17,051 bases of DNA, taken from contig JAEZKC010000065.1 of assembly GCA_023436205.1 (NCBI GenBank), forward strand, positions 1 to 17,051. Reading direction: 5' to 3'. Shown here in pieces: positions 1 to 6,090 of this stretch. A program made the position numbers and the translations under genes. How positions within the stretch are numbered: the first letter of the stretch is position 1; every line of letters begins with the position of its first letter. Source of the stretch: Fibrobacterota bacterium. GTDB taxonomy: Bacteria > Fibrobacterota > Chitinivibrionia > Chitinivibrionales > Chitinispirillaceae. Under the pieces are notes generated by a model. That model did not search any database and was not told the DNA's origin. It saw only the letters and a list, made by a program, of their open reading frames with translations.

Positions 1-109
1 AATCCAGTTCATCCACAAAGCTCTCATGTACAAACGAACGAAGAAGATCCTCCACAAGTCTGGGATCGCTGAAAAGCCGTGTGTACCATCTGTCGTGGTA
101 GGAGGACAT
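1..109 (-). CDS. Rpn-family nuclease (putative transposase, YhgA-like), N-terminal part only
   Basis: Thirty-six codons are visible before the gene leaves the window. The product begins MSSYHDRWYTRLFSDPRL and continues VEDLLRSFVHESFVDELD. This is the typical opening of Rpn-family PD-(D/E)XK proteins: a short S-x-H-D start, then an aromatic/basic stretch and 'LFSDPRLVEDLLR'. Known members cut DNA, promote recombination and in E. coli act in phage defence. The catalytic residues lie outside the window, so activity cannot be judged. The ATG at 109 is the first conventional start after an in-frame stop near 165, but no Shine-Dalgarno sequence precedes it (CCCTCC instead). The detached C-terminal piece of a similar gene lies just upstream on the same strand. 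Confidence 0.6.
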   Translation of the reverse strand, partial: MSSYHDRWYTRLFSDPRLVEDLLRSFVHESFVDELD

Positions 110-201
110 GGAGGGAATATAAATCGAGGTTTCAGGGTGGTTTGAAATTGGTATATACTATGAAAATTCAGAGGTACTCACGAATCTGTTTTCGGTAACT
201 C

Positions 202-504
202 TCAGGTATGCTTTTCCCGCAAGGATTCAATCTGTTCCAAGCTTAATCCGGTGACATCGTGGATAAAGTCGTTACCCATTCCTTTCTCTATCAGTTTGAC
301 GGCAGTCTTTTCCAGTCCTTTCTCCATGCCCTTTTCAAGACCTTTTTGAAGACCCTCTTCCAGACCTTTTTGAAGACCCTCTTCCAGACCTTTTTTCATG
401 ATTTTTTCTTCGTACTTTTTAACTCTTGTTTCCCACATACTGCTCTCCTTCAATAAATCATCCACCGTATCTATTACTGCCGGCTGCTCTTCGATATTGT
501 GCAT
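202..504 (-). CDS. Detached C-terminal fragment of an Rpn-family nuclease, possibly an RpnS-like small protein
   Basis: The 100-aa frame resembles only the C-terminal end of Rpn/YhgA-like proteins: a 'WETRVKKYEEKIMKKG' segment, a charged repeat of KGLEEGLQ/KGLEKG units (about residues 38-66), then a small terminal domain 'GMGNDFIHDVTGLSLEQIESL'. The nuclease domain is absent and a stop lies a few codons upstream of ATG 504, so it is either a truncated relic or a stand-alone short gene. ATG 504 has no good ribosome site. An internal ATG at 438 is preceded by AAGGAG six bases away and would give a 78-aa protein. In E. coli, Rpn genes make a short C-terminal form from an internal start that blocks the full-length toxin-like nuclease; this frame would match such a form. 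That role is inference. Confidence 0.55.
   Translation of the reverse strand: MHNIEEQPAVIDTVDDLLKESSMWETRVKKYEEKIMKKGLEEGLQKGLEEGLQKGLEKGMEKGLEKTAVKLIEKGMGNDFIHDVTGLSLEQIESLREKHT
338..395 (-). repeat. 24-base tandem repeat encoding KGLEEGLQ units
   Basis: Two perfect adjacent 24-base copies (338-361 and 362-385) are followed by a partial third copy. They encode the eight-residue unit KGLEEGLQ and keep the reading frame. Such length-variable glycine/charged repeats are common in the linker near the C-terminus of Rpn proteins. Confidence 0.85.
436..450 (-). promoter_or_regulatory. Strong internal Shine-Dalgarno and ATG in the Rpn C-terminal fragment
   Basis: On the minus strand AAGGAG (450-445) is followed after six bases by ATG (438-436), in frame with the fragment and starting at MWETRVKKYEEK. 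It is a much better initiation site than ATG 504 and favours translation of a 78-aa protein from here. Confidence 0.6.
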
Positions 505-551
505 TTTGCGGATTCTGTCCGCGATAGCGGCGTACGATGTCGCCGCCTATG

Positions 552-1454
552 TCACGAAATCTGTCTTCCTTTGTCTACCATTTCATAAAGAGTCTGGTAA
601 AACTCTTCTGCTCTGAAGAAAACATCTTTGTGAGTCGCTCCATCTATATACCGGGTTTCAATGTTGGGTATCTGTTCATCATATTGTTTTCCGACATCAA
701 CTTCCCAGGTCTCATCCTGTGTTCCGATAACTCTGTAAACTGGTACTGCTATTTTTATATCAACAGGTATCCTCCGGTTGTGTCTATTGACAGTCGATTC
801 GTTTTCAAGCATAAGGGATTCAAATCTGTCTTTAGGTAAATGCTTTATCTTTTCTATGAACAATTTTTTAAGTTCAGAAGAATTCTTGACATCATAAACC
901 TCATCAAAATCAGAATACTCCTCCTCTAGCTTTCCCAGGATCTGTTTATAGAAAAATCTCCCGATAGGCTGAAGCAGGTTATGCCTGTACAAGAATCCCC
1001 AAATTCCCTTCACGTCTCTAAGAGAAGGAGAAGCCGCCACTAATAACACTTCATCTATTCTGGGATCAATGCCGGCCAGAGTAAGTGCGATAGGACCACC
1101 GTAGGATATTCCGATAACAGAAACCATCTCTTCTATCCCCAAGTTGTCCAGTAATCCACTCATGTCTTTTGCATTATCCTGGTAGGTCATCATTTCCGTA
1201 ATGGGAGAACTTAACCCGGCCCCTCTTCTATCCGGCAGGATCATTTTTCCAAACAAGCCTTTTTGCATCATCCAATAGGAAGCTCTGGTTACTATTGTGT
1301 GATTTCCCCCCGAACCTCCGCCGTGGATAAACAGTGCTGTCTTTTTCTGTCCGTTTTCCTTGCTCGCGATTCTTGTATAGATATCTATTCCGTTCTCCAA
1401 TGAGCAAGTTCTGAACTCTTCCTTGATTGTATAATCACAAATCTTTGTAAACAT
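552..1454 (-). CDS. Alpha/beta hydrolase
   Basis: A 300-aa cytoplasmic hydrolase with no signal peptide. The alpha/beta-hydrolase marks are clear: an HGGG oxyanion-type loop at residues 44-47, DRRGAG at 75-80, the nucleophile elbow GISYG at 115-119 with Ser117, a probable acid Asp247 in GTQDETW, and the catalytic His275 in GATHKD. A lid-like helical insertion lies at about 150-215. Length fits the peptidase-S33/esterase group, but the substrate cannot be told from sequence. ATG 1454 is preceded by AGGAG with good spacing. The gene starts 24 bases after the stop of the small membrane protein upstream, so the two are probably co-transcribed. Confidence 0.85.
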   Translation of the reverse strand: MFTKICDYTIKEEFRTCSLENGIDIYTRIASKENGQKKTALFIHGGGSGGNHTIVTRASYWMMQKGLFGKMILPDRRGAGLSSPITEMMTYQDNAKDMSGLLDNLGIEEMVSVIGISYGGPIALTLAGIDPRIDEVLLVAASPSLRDVKGIWGFLYRHNLLQPIGRFFYKQILGKLEEEYSDFDEVYDVKNSSELKKLFIEKIKHLPKDRFESLMLENESTVNRHNRRIPVDIKIAVPVYRVIGTQDETWEVDVGKQYDEQIPNIETRYIDGATHKDVFFRAEEFYQTLYEMVDKGRQIS

Positions 1455-1478
1455 GTCAAGCTCCTTGTATGTCTTGAA

Positions 1479-1880
1479 TTACAGCAATAACAGAGAAAGG
1501 GAAATCATGATAAGCCCGAATACTCCTGTAAAGATATCCACGATTACAATCTGCCTGCCTTTATTTCTGCTGAGCATACCTGCAACCCACTTCTGGAACT
1601 TTTCATAATCGAAGAGAAAAAAAACTGCTTTGATCGATGTAAGGGAGAAAAGAATTGAAAGCACAAGGGAATACTTGATATCAGTAGTGATCTCTTTATA
1701 CCAGGTAAACATGACTAGAGCTATTCCGATAATGGCGACTGGAACAATCCACCCCGGTCTCTTTTTCGAATAGGCTCTGGCAATAAACTTGTTTTCATCC
1801 CAGGGAAGAATATGCATGTAAAAAGGTTTCAGTAAAGCTGCGGTACCGAAAATAATCCCCAGCAGTTTGAAATAGTTCAT
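1479..1880 (-). CDS. Small integral membrane protein, unknown function
   Basis: A 133-aa hydrophobic protein with four likely membrane segments at about residues 4-20, 44-60, 70-90 and 111-132. Short charged loops (WDENKF, YKEIT, DYEKFQKW, SRNKGRQ) lie between them. I do not recognise a named family. ATG 1880 is preceded by AAGGAG at normal spacing, so the start is well supported. It is the first gene of a two-gene unit with the alpha/beta hydrolase. The upstream region contains a short palindrome, CACAAA-6-TTTGTG, about 55 bases before the start, which could be an operator. Confidence 0.7.
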   Translation of the reverse strand: MNYFKLLGIIFGTAALLKPFYMHILPWDENKFIARAYSKKRPGWIVPVAIIGIALVMFTWYKEITTDIKYSLVLSILFSLTSIKAVFFLFDYEKFQKWVAGMLSRNKGRQIVIVDIFTGVFGLIMISLSLLLL

Positions 1881-1933
1881 CAGGGCTCCTTCCTTATTAC
1901 TGCTTTAGTTTAAGGTTTCATCCGAATATTTTA

Positions 1934-1951
1934 CACAAACTATTCTTTGTG
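1934..1951. promoter_or_regulatory. Possible operator palindrome upstream of the membrane-protein/hydrolase unit
   Basis: CACAAA and TTTGTG form perfect 6-base arms around a 6-base centre, about 55 bases upstream of the ATG at 1880. Placement and size are those of a dimeric-regulator site. No regulator gene is adjacent, so this is only suggestive. Confidence 0.25.
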
Positions 1952-2027
1952 CATGGGGAATATCGCATGGATTGTACCAATCGCAATACCATTTTAAATC
2001 AAAGGCTTAGCCATTTTGTGGGTTTTA

Positions 2028-2081
2028 AAGGGTGTGAATAAGTTCTTAATTTTGCACATTTGCCACACTGTTCACACCCTT
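2028..2081. repeat. Perfect 11-base inverted repeat with a 32-base centre
   Basis: The arms AAGGGTGTGAA (2028-2038) and TTCACACCCTT (2071-2081) are exactly complementary. Neither strand has a following T-run, so a simple intrinsic terminator is unlikely. It could be a small REP-like/MITE-like element or a structured RNA. Confidence 0.7.
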
Positions 2082-2263
2082 AGAGTGGATGTTTCAGGGA
2101 GATGATGAAGACAGAGAATACAACGCAGGGCCTTACGTTTACAACCGCTCTTCAAACCACCTGACTGTAAGGCGATTAGACCCGCTTATTAAAAGCTTTC
2201 CAGCTGGTGATCGAACCAGGAGGCGGTTTCCAGGATCATTTTCGGCCGCTCCAAAGGAAAAAC

Positions 2264-2893
2264 TTATTTGCGTCTTATTCTTAAAGGGAAATCATACTCT
2301 ATTGTGATTCCCAAACAATATTTCATTTCGAAACCCAAAATGCTTTCAAAAAGAACTTTGAAACGGTCTTTTCTGTAACCTAATCCGTATCGCAGTAGAA
2401 CATCCCTGTATGGTTCAGTTCTATCCATGTTTTCTGTTTTTTCTCTTCTTACTTCTCGGCCAGAGAAGACTTGATATCCGCCCCAATAATGTAAGTCAAA
2501 AGAAGATGAATCTCTCACGTACCATCTTTTTTCAGAGTTACTGCTTTGGTACTTCTCTTCTCCCCAAAAGTAATCAGGTTCGGCTCTAAAGAAAAATCCT
2601 CTGTAAATGTGAAAATCCATCGGAAGAGAGAGCGAAAACCAGTTGTGAGTATATGTACCTTCAATTCTTTCAACAGTGATGGTATCTATTCCGAATCGTG
2701 CACTAGAATAGTAGAAGTCTTCCTCATTATTCAAAGTGAGAGGATTTAGGCCCGCTTTCAGTGCAATTCTAACTTTATCATTGAAAAAGGAATGGCTGTA
2801 GAAAACGGAAATTTTGTTTTGGAAAGATAAGCTTTCATTGTACCAGTCAGTTGCATGCAGGGAAATACCGTTTCTGAGTGCTCTTTCTTGCAT
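2264..2893 (-). CDS. Outer-membrane beta-barrel-like protein, probably start-damaged
   Basis: A 209-aa product from ATG 2893, which has a GAAGG site four bases upstream; a TTG at 2926 would add 11 residues. The sequence alternates polar and aromatic/hydrophobic residues in short strands (SVFYSHSF, RIALKAGLN, WFSLSLPMDFHIY, GFFFRAEPDYFWG, VLLRYGLGYR, CLGITIEYDF), as in outer-membrane barrels, and ends near an aromatic strand. No signal peptide is encoded after either start. The same frame stays open upstream and encodes a hydrophobic stretch (KYKSCFIFLICFVSIIRL, 3016-2963) with no ATG, GTG or TTG before it. This suggests that the real start was lost, making it a possible pseudogene. It follows the Cys-rich lipoprotein gene on the same strand. 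Confidence 0.5.
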   Translation of the reverse strand: MQERALRNGISLHATDWYNESLSFQNKISVFYSHSFFNDKVRIALKAGLNPLTLNNEEDFYYSSARFGIDTITVERIEGTYTHNWFSLSLPMDFHIYRGFFFRAEPDYFWGEEKYQSSNSEKRWYVRDSSSFDLHYWGGYQVFSGREVRREKTENMDRTEPYRDVLLRYGLGYRKDRFKVLFESILGFEMKYCLGITIEYDFPLRIRRK

Positions 2894-3015
2894 GATACCT
2901 TCGAAATACCTGAAAGAGCAATTCAAATCAGAGAGCGGAAAGAATATTGATTGTCGAATTATTAACCTGATTATCGAAACAAAACAAATGAGGAAAATGA
3001 AGCAGCTTTTGTATT

Positions 3016-3043
3016 TTCGCCCACCCCGGAGAGGGCGGGCGAA
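3016..3043. other. Hairpin-forming inverted repeat between two minus-strand genes
   Basis: TTCGCCC (3016-3022) pairs with GGGCGAA (3037-3043), with further CCC/GGG pairing inside. It sits just downstream of the lipoprotein stop. No clear T-run follows on the minus strand, so at best it is a weak terminator or RNA-stabilising structure. Confidence 0.5.
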
Positions 3044-3061
3044 GAAATCGTATTATAGTGA

Positions 3062-4309
3062 CTAATCTGCAGGGAACAGTTCCTTGACCTTGTCAGAGAG
3101 CATCTGCTCAAGCTGCCACAGTGCCGCAGGAAGGTCCTCCTCCCAGTAACCGTAAACACTTATACTCTTTACCAGTGATGATGTGTTTATTGATATTTGA
3201 CGAGTACCCCCGCCTGCCCAGGACATGTTCCAGTATGAGCTGTCCAAATCTGCGATTTCATTTTCTGATATGAATGATGTGAGAGAATCGTAGAACGGTG
3301 ATTCTGTTGTTGTGGTGGTATCAAGGTAAATTGAATCTTGCCAGTCAGTTGTCTTGTGGTTCACGGAACCATCAGAGAAAAAGGTATAGAATTGCCTTCT
3401 GAAATATTCAGGAGAAACGGAGCCGTTGTTAGTGGAATAGGTGATCTGTCCCTGATCGCTGTTATTATTGCAAGACAAGGGGAACGGAGCAACGGTTGAG
3501 CTTACGTTAATAGTATCTGACAGTCCGAATTTGTTGGTAATAACGATTTTCCAGTTGAATGTGGAATCGAGTGCAGTTGAATCAGCTGCTATGGTCAAAT
3601 ATGGTCTATCGCAATCGGAAGACGCGGAGGATCTGGCTGTGCTTTTGGAAATCCAGAATGTACAGGAAGAGAGCACCGGGACACCGTTTTCACAAATGGG
3701 GTAAAACCAGCAGTTCCCGTATCCTTGATTGACGCTCATCCATCCAAGCTGTACCCAGGATGGGTTGTCAATCAGCTTCACTGTGGCACTGTCACCATCA
3801 TAATGGAATGCACTCAGGTACACGTACTGCAGTGCCCCTTCAGTGAAAAGACCCAGGATATTGACCATTGAATCTTTTTTGAAGAAGTAAGGCTTTCTTT
3901 TTGAGATGTCGATGACCATATCTGTGGTGTCACTGTAAACTTTACCCTGGTAAATCGTATCTGTGATGTAAATGGTATCTTCTGAGTTTGGATAATCGAC
4001 AAGACGACTGATGGTGTCAATCTGTTTAAGGTAGACATAAATTGGTTTGAGTCCACCGCAGGAGGAGCCAAATGCGGTGGGAGTTAATCCAGAAGGTACA
4101 GTATCTGAAAATACGGTATCGGATTCATTTCCATTTACAGTAATGATCCGCAGGAGTGTGTCCGGCTGATTCTGTACAGGATGATGTACAAATGTTGTGT
4201 ACAATGTATCAGAACTCTTCTCAGGCAGGCTGACAGGCTTTTCTGCACTGCATCGGGCTAAGATCAGAAGACATGTAATTGCAAGCAGGGTGGTTAGCAG
4301 GTGTCTCAT
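3062..4309 (-). CDS. Secreted Cys-rich lipoprotein, unknown function
   Basis: A 415-aa protein with a classic hydrophobic leader and a lipobox-like LARC ending at Cys20; the Arg just before the Cys is unusual for lipoprotein processing. The mature part begins with a linker rich in D-T/S motifs (DTLY, DTVFSDT, EDTIYITDTIY), a pattern familiar from surface lipoproteins of Fibrobacter and Bacteroidetes. It then has a region of about 170-285 resembling an Ig-like fold (PSWVQLGW ... RPYLTI ... FNWKIVITNKFGLSDTINV). Six further cysteines (SSCGG, GNC, PIC, SSCTF, SSDCDR, LSCNN) suggest disulphides outside the cytoplasm. ATG 4309 is preceded by GAGGAG at good spacing. No enzyme motif is visible; a surface or structural role is inference. 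Confidence 0.75.
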   Translation of the reverse strand: MRHLLTTLLAITCLLILARCSAEKPVSLPEKSSDTLYTTFVHHPVQNQPDTLLRIITVNGNESDTVFSDTVPSGLTPTAFGSSCGGLKPIYVYLKQIDTISRLVDYPNSEDTIYITDTIYQGKVYSDTTDMVIDISKRKPYFFKKDSMVNILGLFTEGALQYVYLSAFHYDGDSATVKLIDNPSWVQLGWMSVNQGYGNCWFYPICENGVPVLSSCTFWISKSTARSSASSDCDRPYLTIAADSTALDSTFNWKIVITNKFGLSDTINVSSTVAPFPLSCNNNSDQGQITYSTNNGSVSPEYFRRQFYTFFSDGSVNHKTTDWQDSIYLDTTTTTESPFYDSLTSFISENEIADLDSSYWNMSWAGGGTRQISINTSSLVKSISVYGYWEEDLPAALWQLEQMLSDKVKELFPAD

Positions 4310-4596
4310 AGTTTCTCCTCTTGTGGGACGGTAGCCTTCTTAAAAAAAATGCAGTTTATGGGCAATCAGGTTTACGGATTATTATCGAAGATAAATTAGG
4401 GTATGATGGTTTGAGAATGGGTTAGGGGGATTTATTTATATATATGTATACAGGTGTTGTGTGGGGGAGCAGCGGAAGAATATGGACCGAAATTCAGATC
4501 GTTATCCCGGTTCTTCACTTCGTTATACAGGATTTTTTTTTCGATTTTCGATATTGCTTTCTTCCGGAAAACGTAAATTCGGGAAATTCCACCCTT
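4310..4596. other. Intergenic region, nothing certain
   Basis: AT-rich noncoding sequence between two minus-strand genes. It has a nine-T run at about 4533-4541 and a TATATATATG tract near 4438-4447 but no strong hairpin. The plus-strand frame starting at 4461 is low quality and antisense to the TraB/GumN gene. Confidence 0.5.
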
Positions 4597-5538
4597 TTAT
4601 AATTTCTTCACTTCCGCACCTCTTTTCCTCAAAATTTCCACTATCCCCTCACTGCCAATCACATGTCCAGCGCCAACCACCACGAAGGCCGGGCCGCTGT
4701 TTTTATCAAGGTAGGAGGTGACGTAATCTGCCATGGTGTAATTGCGGTCTGTGACAAGCTTTTTGAATAGCTTGTTGTAATTGGCGATTTCATCACTGAA
4801 ATCTTCAAATACAAGTTTCTCAAGCTGATCTTCACGACCGCAGCGGAAAGCCTGCATCAGTTTACCGACAATTTCCCTGTTCTTTTGCCGGTCCTTTATG
4901 GAATAAAGGAGGAAACTTTCACTGTTGAGTTCCTGCAGGAGCGCCACCTGCTTCTCAACTGTCTCGATCTGCAGAATCTCCTTGTTGCTCTTTTGGGCCT
5001 TGGCCATGAAATGGAGATCGATCCCGTATTCGTTTTGTAACCCGCTAGCCTGCATATCGATGGATTCAAGGGTCAGGGCGAGAAGCCACGGCTCGAACTT
5101 GCTGAATTGTTCAATAGTCAGATTATACCCCTCGAGAGCTTTTACCACCTCTGCGTAACCTTTTTTAGACAGCACATCCTTGAGTGTTTTATCCCCTTTA
5201 AGCATGCCCTTGGAAAAGAGAGCTTGTGACTTTTTAGCGAAATCAGGTGCTTCACTGTTGATTTCCACAACAAGGTTTTTGGAAAGAATAAATACTGAGT
5301 CGATAACGGATGCAAGAGGGTAGAAATCGGGGGAACCGAAATGAACTGATCCGAAGAGATACGCTTTTTTCCCTTTCAAAGTGATTTCATAGAGGAGCGG
5401 GTGGGTGCAGGAGCTGTCGGAAACTGCTTCTTGTCTGGAAAGGGTATCTCCAGTGCTTTTTACGCTTGGGCTTTTCTGGTTTGCACAGGTCGTGCTGACG
5501 GTAAGCGCAACAATTAAGAGTAAATGTGATATTTTCAT
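4597..5538 (-). CDS. TraB/GumN family protein
   Basis: A 313-aa protein if started at ATG 5538, which is followed directly by a signal peptide (MKISHLLLIVALTVSTTC) and preceded by GGAAAAAG. A longer frame to 5610 would bury the signal and is less likely. Cys18 could be a weak lipobox. Hallmarks of the TraB/GumN fold are present: GSVHFG at 63-68, a conserved Glu92 in VVEIN, YGIDLHF near 171-177, DRNYTMAD near 264-271, and the second GAGH at 289-292. Members are thought to be metal-dependent proteases related to TIKI, but the bacterial role is poorly known. It stands alone between noncoding stretches; a degenerate repeat lies about 100 bases upstream of its start. Confidence 0.85.
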   Translation of the reverse strand: MKISHLLLIVALTVSTTCANQKSPSVKSTGDTLSRQEAVSDSSCTHPLLYEITLKGKKAYLFGSVHFGSPDFYPLASVIDSVFILSKNLVVEINSEAPDFAKKSQALFSKGMLKGDKTLKDVLSKKGYAEVVKALEGYNLTIEQFSKFEPWLLALTLESIDMQASGLQNEYGIDLHFMAKAQKSNKEILQIETVEKQVALLQELNSESFLLYSIKDRQKNREIVGKLMQAFRCGREDQLEKLVFEDFSDEIANYNKLFKKLVTDRNYTMADYVTSYLDKNSGPAFVVVGAGHVIGSEGIVEILRKRGAEVKKL

Positions 5539-5641
5539 TCTTTTTCCAATGTTGGTTTGGTTCAGGACCTTTCGGGAACTTAATAAAAATAATATGGTGC
5601 GAGTTACCATCCACTACTGTGTTGTTAAATTCGTGATTGCA

Positions 5642-5715
5642 GAACTCCGATGCCTGTTTTCGATGAGGCTGCAATGCGAGAGAGGTGTCTGGTGTGCTAT
5701 GAGGCGTCTTCGCCG
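5642..5715 (+). repeat. Degenerate 74-base dispersed repeat, copy A
   Basis: It aligns without gaps to 10550-10623, with 55 of 74 bases identical by hand count. Both ends are perfectly conserved: GAACTCCGAT at the left and AGGCGTCTTCGCCG at the right. The right end is a small GGCG-TCTT-CGCC hairpin. Weaker similarity extends about 14 bases further left. From the ATG at 5650 it can encode a 22-residue peptide ending in EASSP. Confidence 0.75.
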
Positions 5716-5879
5716 TGAATTATGTATTCTATTTCGCAGAACATTCGGAATTTGCGATGGACGATGAGCGATGATCAAATTTTGAATTGAAGAAAAGTAC
5801 GGTGTCTTGGTCCGTAAGTTCATAATTCGAATATCGCCCATCGTAGGTCGTAGATCAATCAGTATTTACTATCCGCGAC

Positions 5880-5916
5880 TATGCTTCGACTCCGGCGGAC
5901 CTACGCATGAACGGAG
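5880..5916. repeat. REP-like element, inverted copy
   Basis: TATGCTTCGACTCCG (5880-5894) is the reverse-complement form of the GTCGAAGCATA core found twice at 7235-7347. CTCCG (5890-5894) can pair with CGGAG (5912-5916). It is part of a degenerate interspersed palindromic family. Confidence 0.45.
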
Positions 5917-5964
5917 CGTGAGGACATCGTACAATCTTACTAATTCTTTTCAATCCACAATTAA

Positions 5965-6090
5965 CAATCCCAAATCAACAATTCCCTTTGACACCTTTTA
6001 GGCCTAAGCCCAGTATGATCGGAACGGGGCAGCATCACTTTAATGATCCGACTTGATAATCCGCAATCATCAATCAAAAATCAACAATTC
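5965..6090. repeat. Short 20-base direct repeat in AT-rich low-complexity sequence
   Basis: CAATC-two bases-AAATCAACAATTC occurs at 5965-5984 and 6071-6090, with 18 of 20 bases identical. The second copy supplies the last codons and stop of the ATPase gene. Confidence 0.7.

Larger units (their letters stand above)
1881..2263. other. Intergenic region with inverted repeats
   Basis: No credible gene is seen here. The plus-strand frame at 2089-2307 has no ribosome site, no recognisable domain, and runs antisense into the next gene. The region holds the leader of the minus-strand membrane-protein/hydrolase unit, the 6-base palindrome at 1934-1951, a GATTG-TAC-CAATC palindrome at 1970-1982, and an 11-base perfect inverted repeat at 2028-2081. 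Confidence 0.6.
5539..6069. other. Repeat-rich intergenic region
   Basis: No gene is supported here. The stretch holds the leader of the TraB/GumN gene, a 74-base degenerate repeat at 5642-5715, a self-similar low-complexity part (GATGGACGATGAGCGATG near 5756-5773, CATCGTAGGTCGTAGATC near 5839-5856), a REP-like segment at 5880-5916, and phrases such as AAATCAACAATTC (5972-5984) that recur at the end of the ATPase gene. No convincing terminator was seen for the importer operon. Confidence 0.6.

Noticed and set aside
338..395. Short direct repeats resembling a CRISPR array
   Set aside because: The 24-base units are directly adjacent with no spacers and encode a protein repeat in frame.
2089..2307. 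Plus-strand 72-codon frame
   Set aside because: No ribosome site, composition unlike a protein, and it overlaps the 3' end of the minus-strand barrel gene.
3016..3043. Intrinsic terminator after the lipoprotein gene
   Set aside because: The hairpin is good but no T-run follows on the minus strand, so it is listed only as an inverted repeat.
4461..4721. Plus-strand 86-codon frame
   Set aside because: Antisense overlap with the TraB/GumN gene and no domain or initiation signal.
5989..6020. TTGACA followed by TATGAT as a plus-strand promoter
   Set aside because: The spacing is 20 bases and no plus-strand gene follows; only the antisense of the ATPase gene lies downstream.
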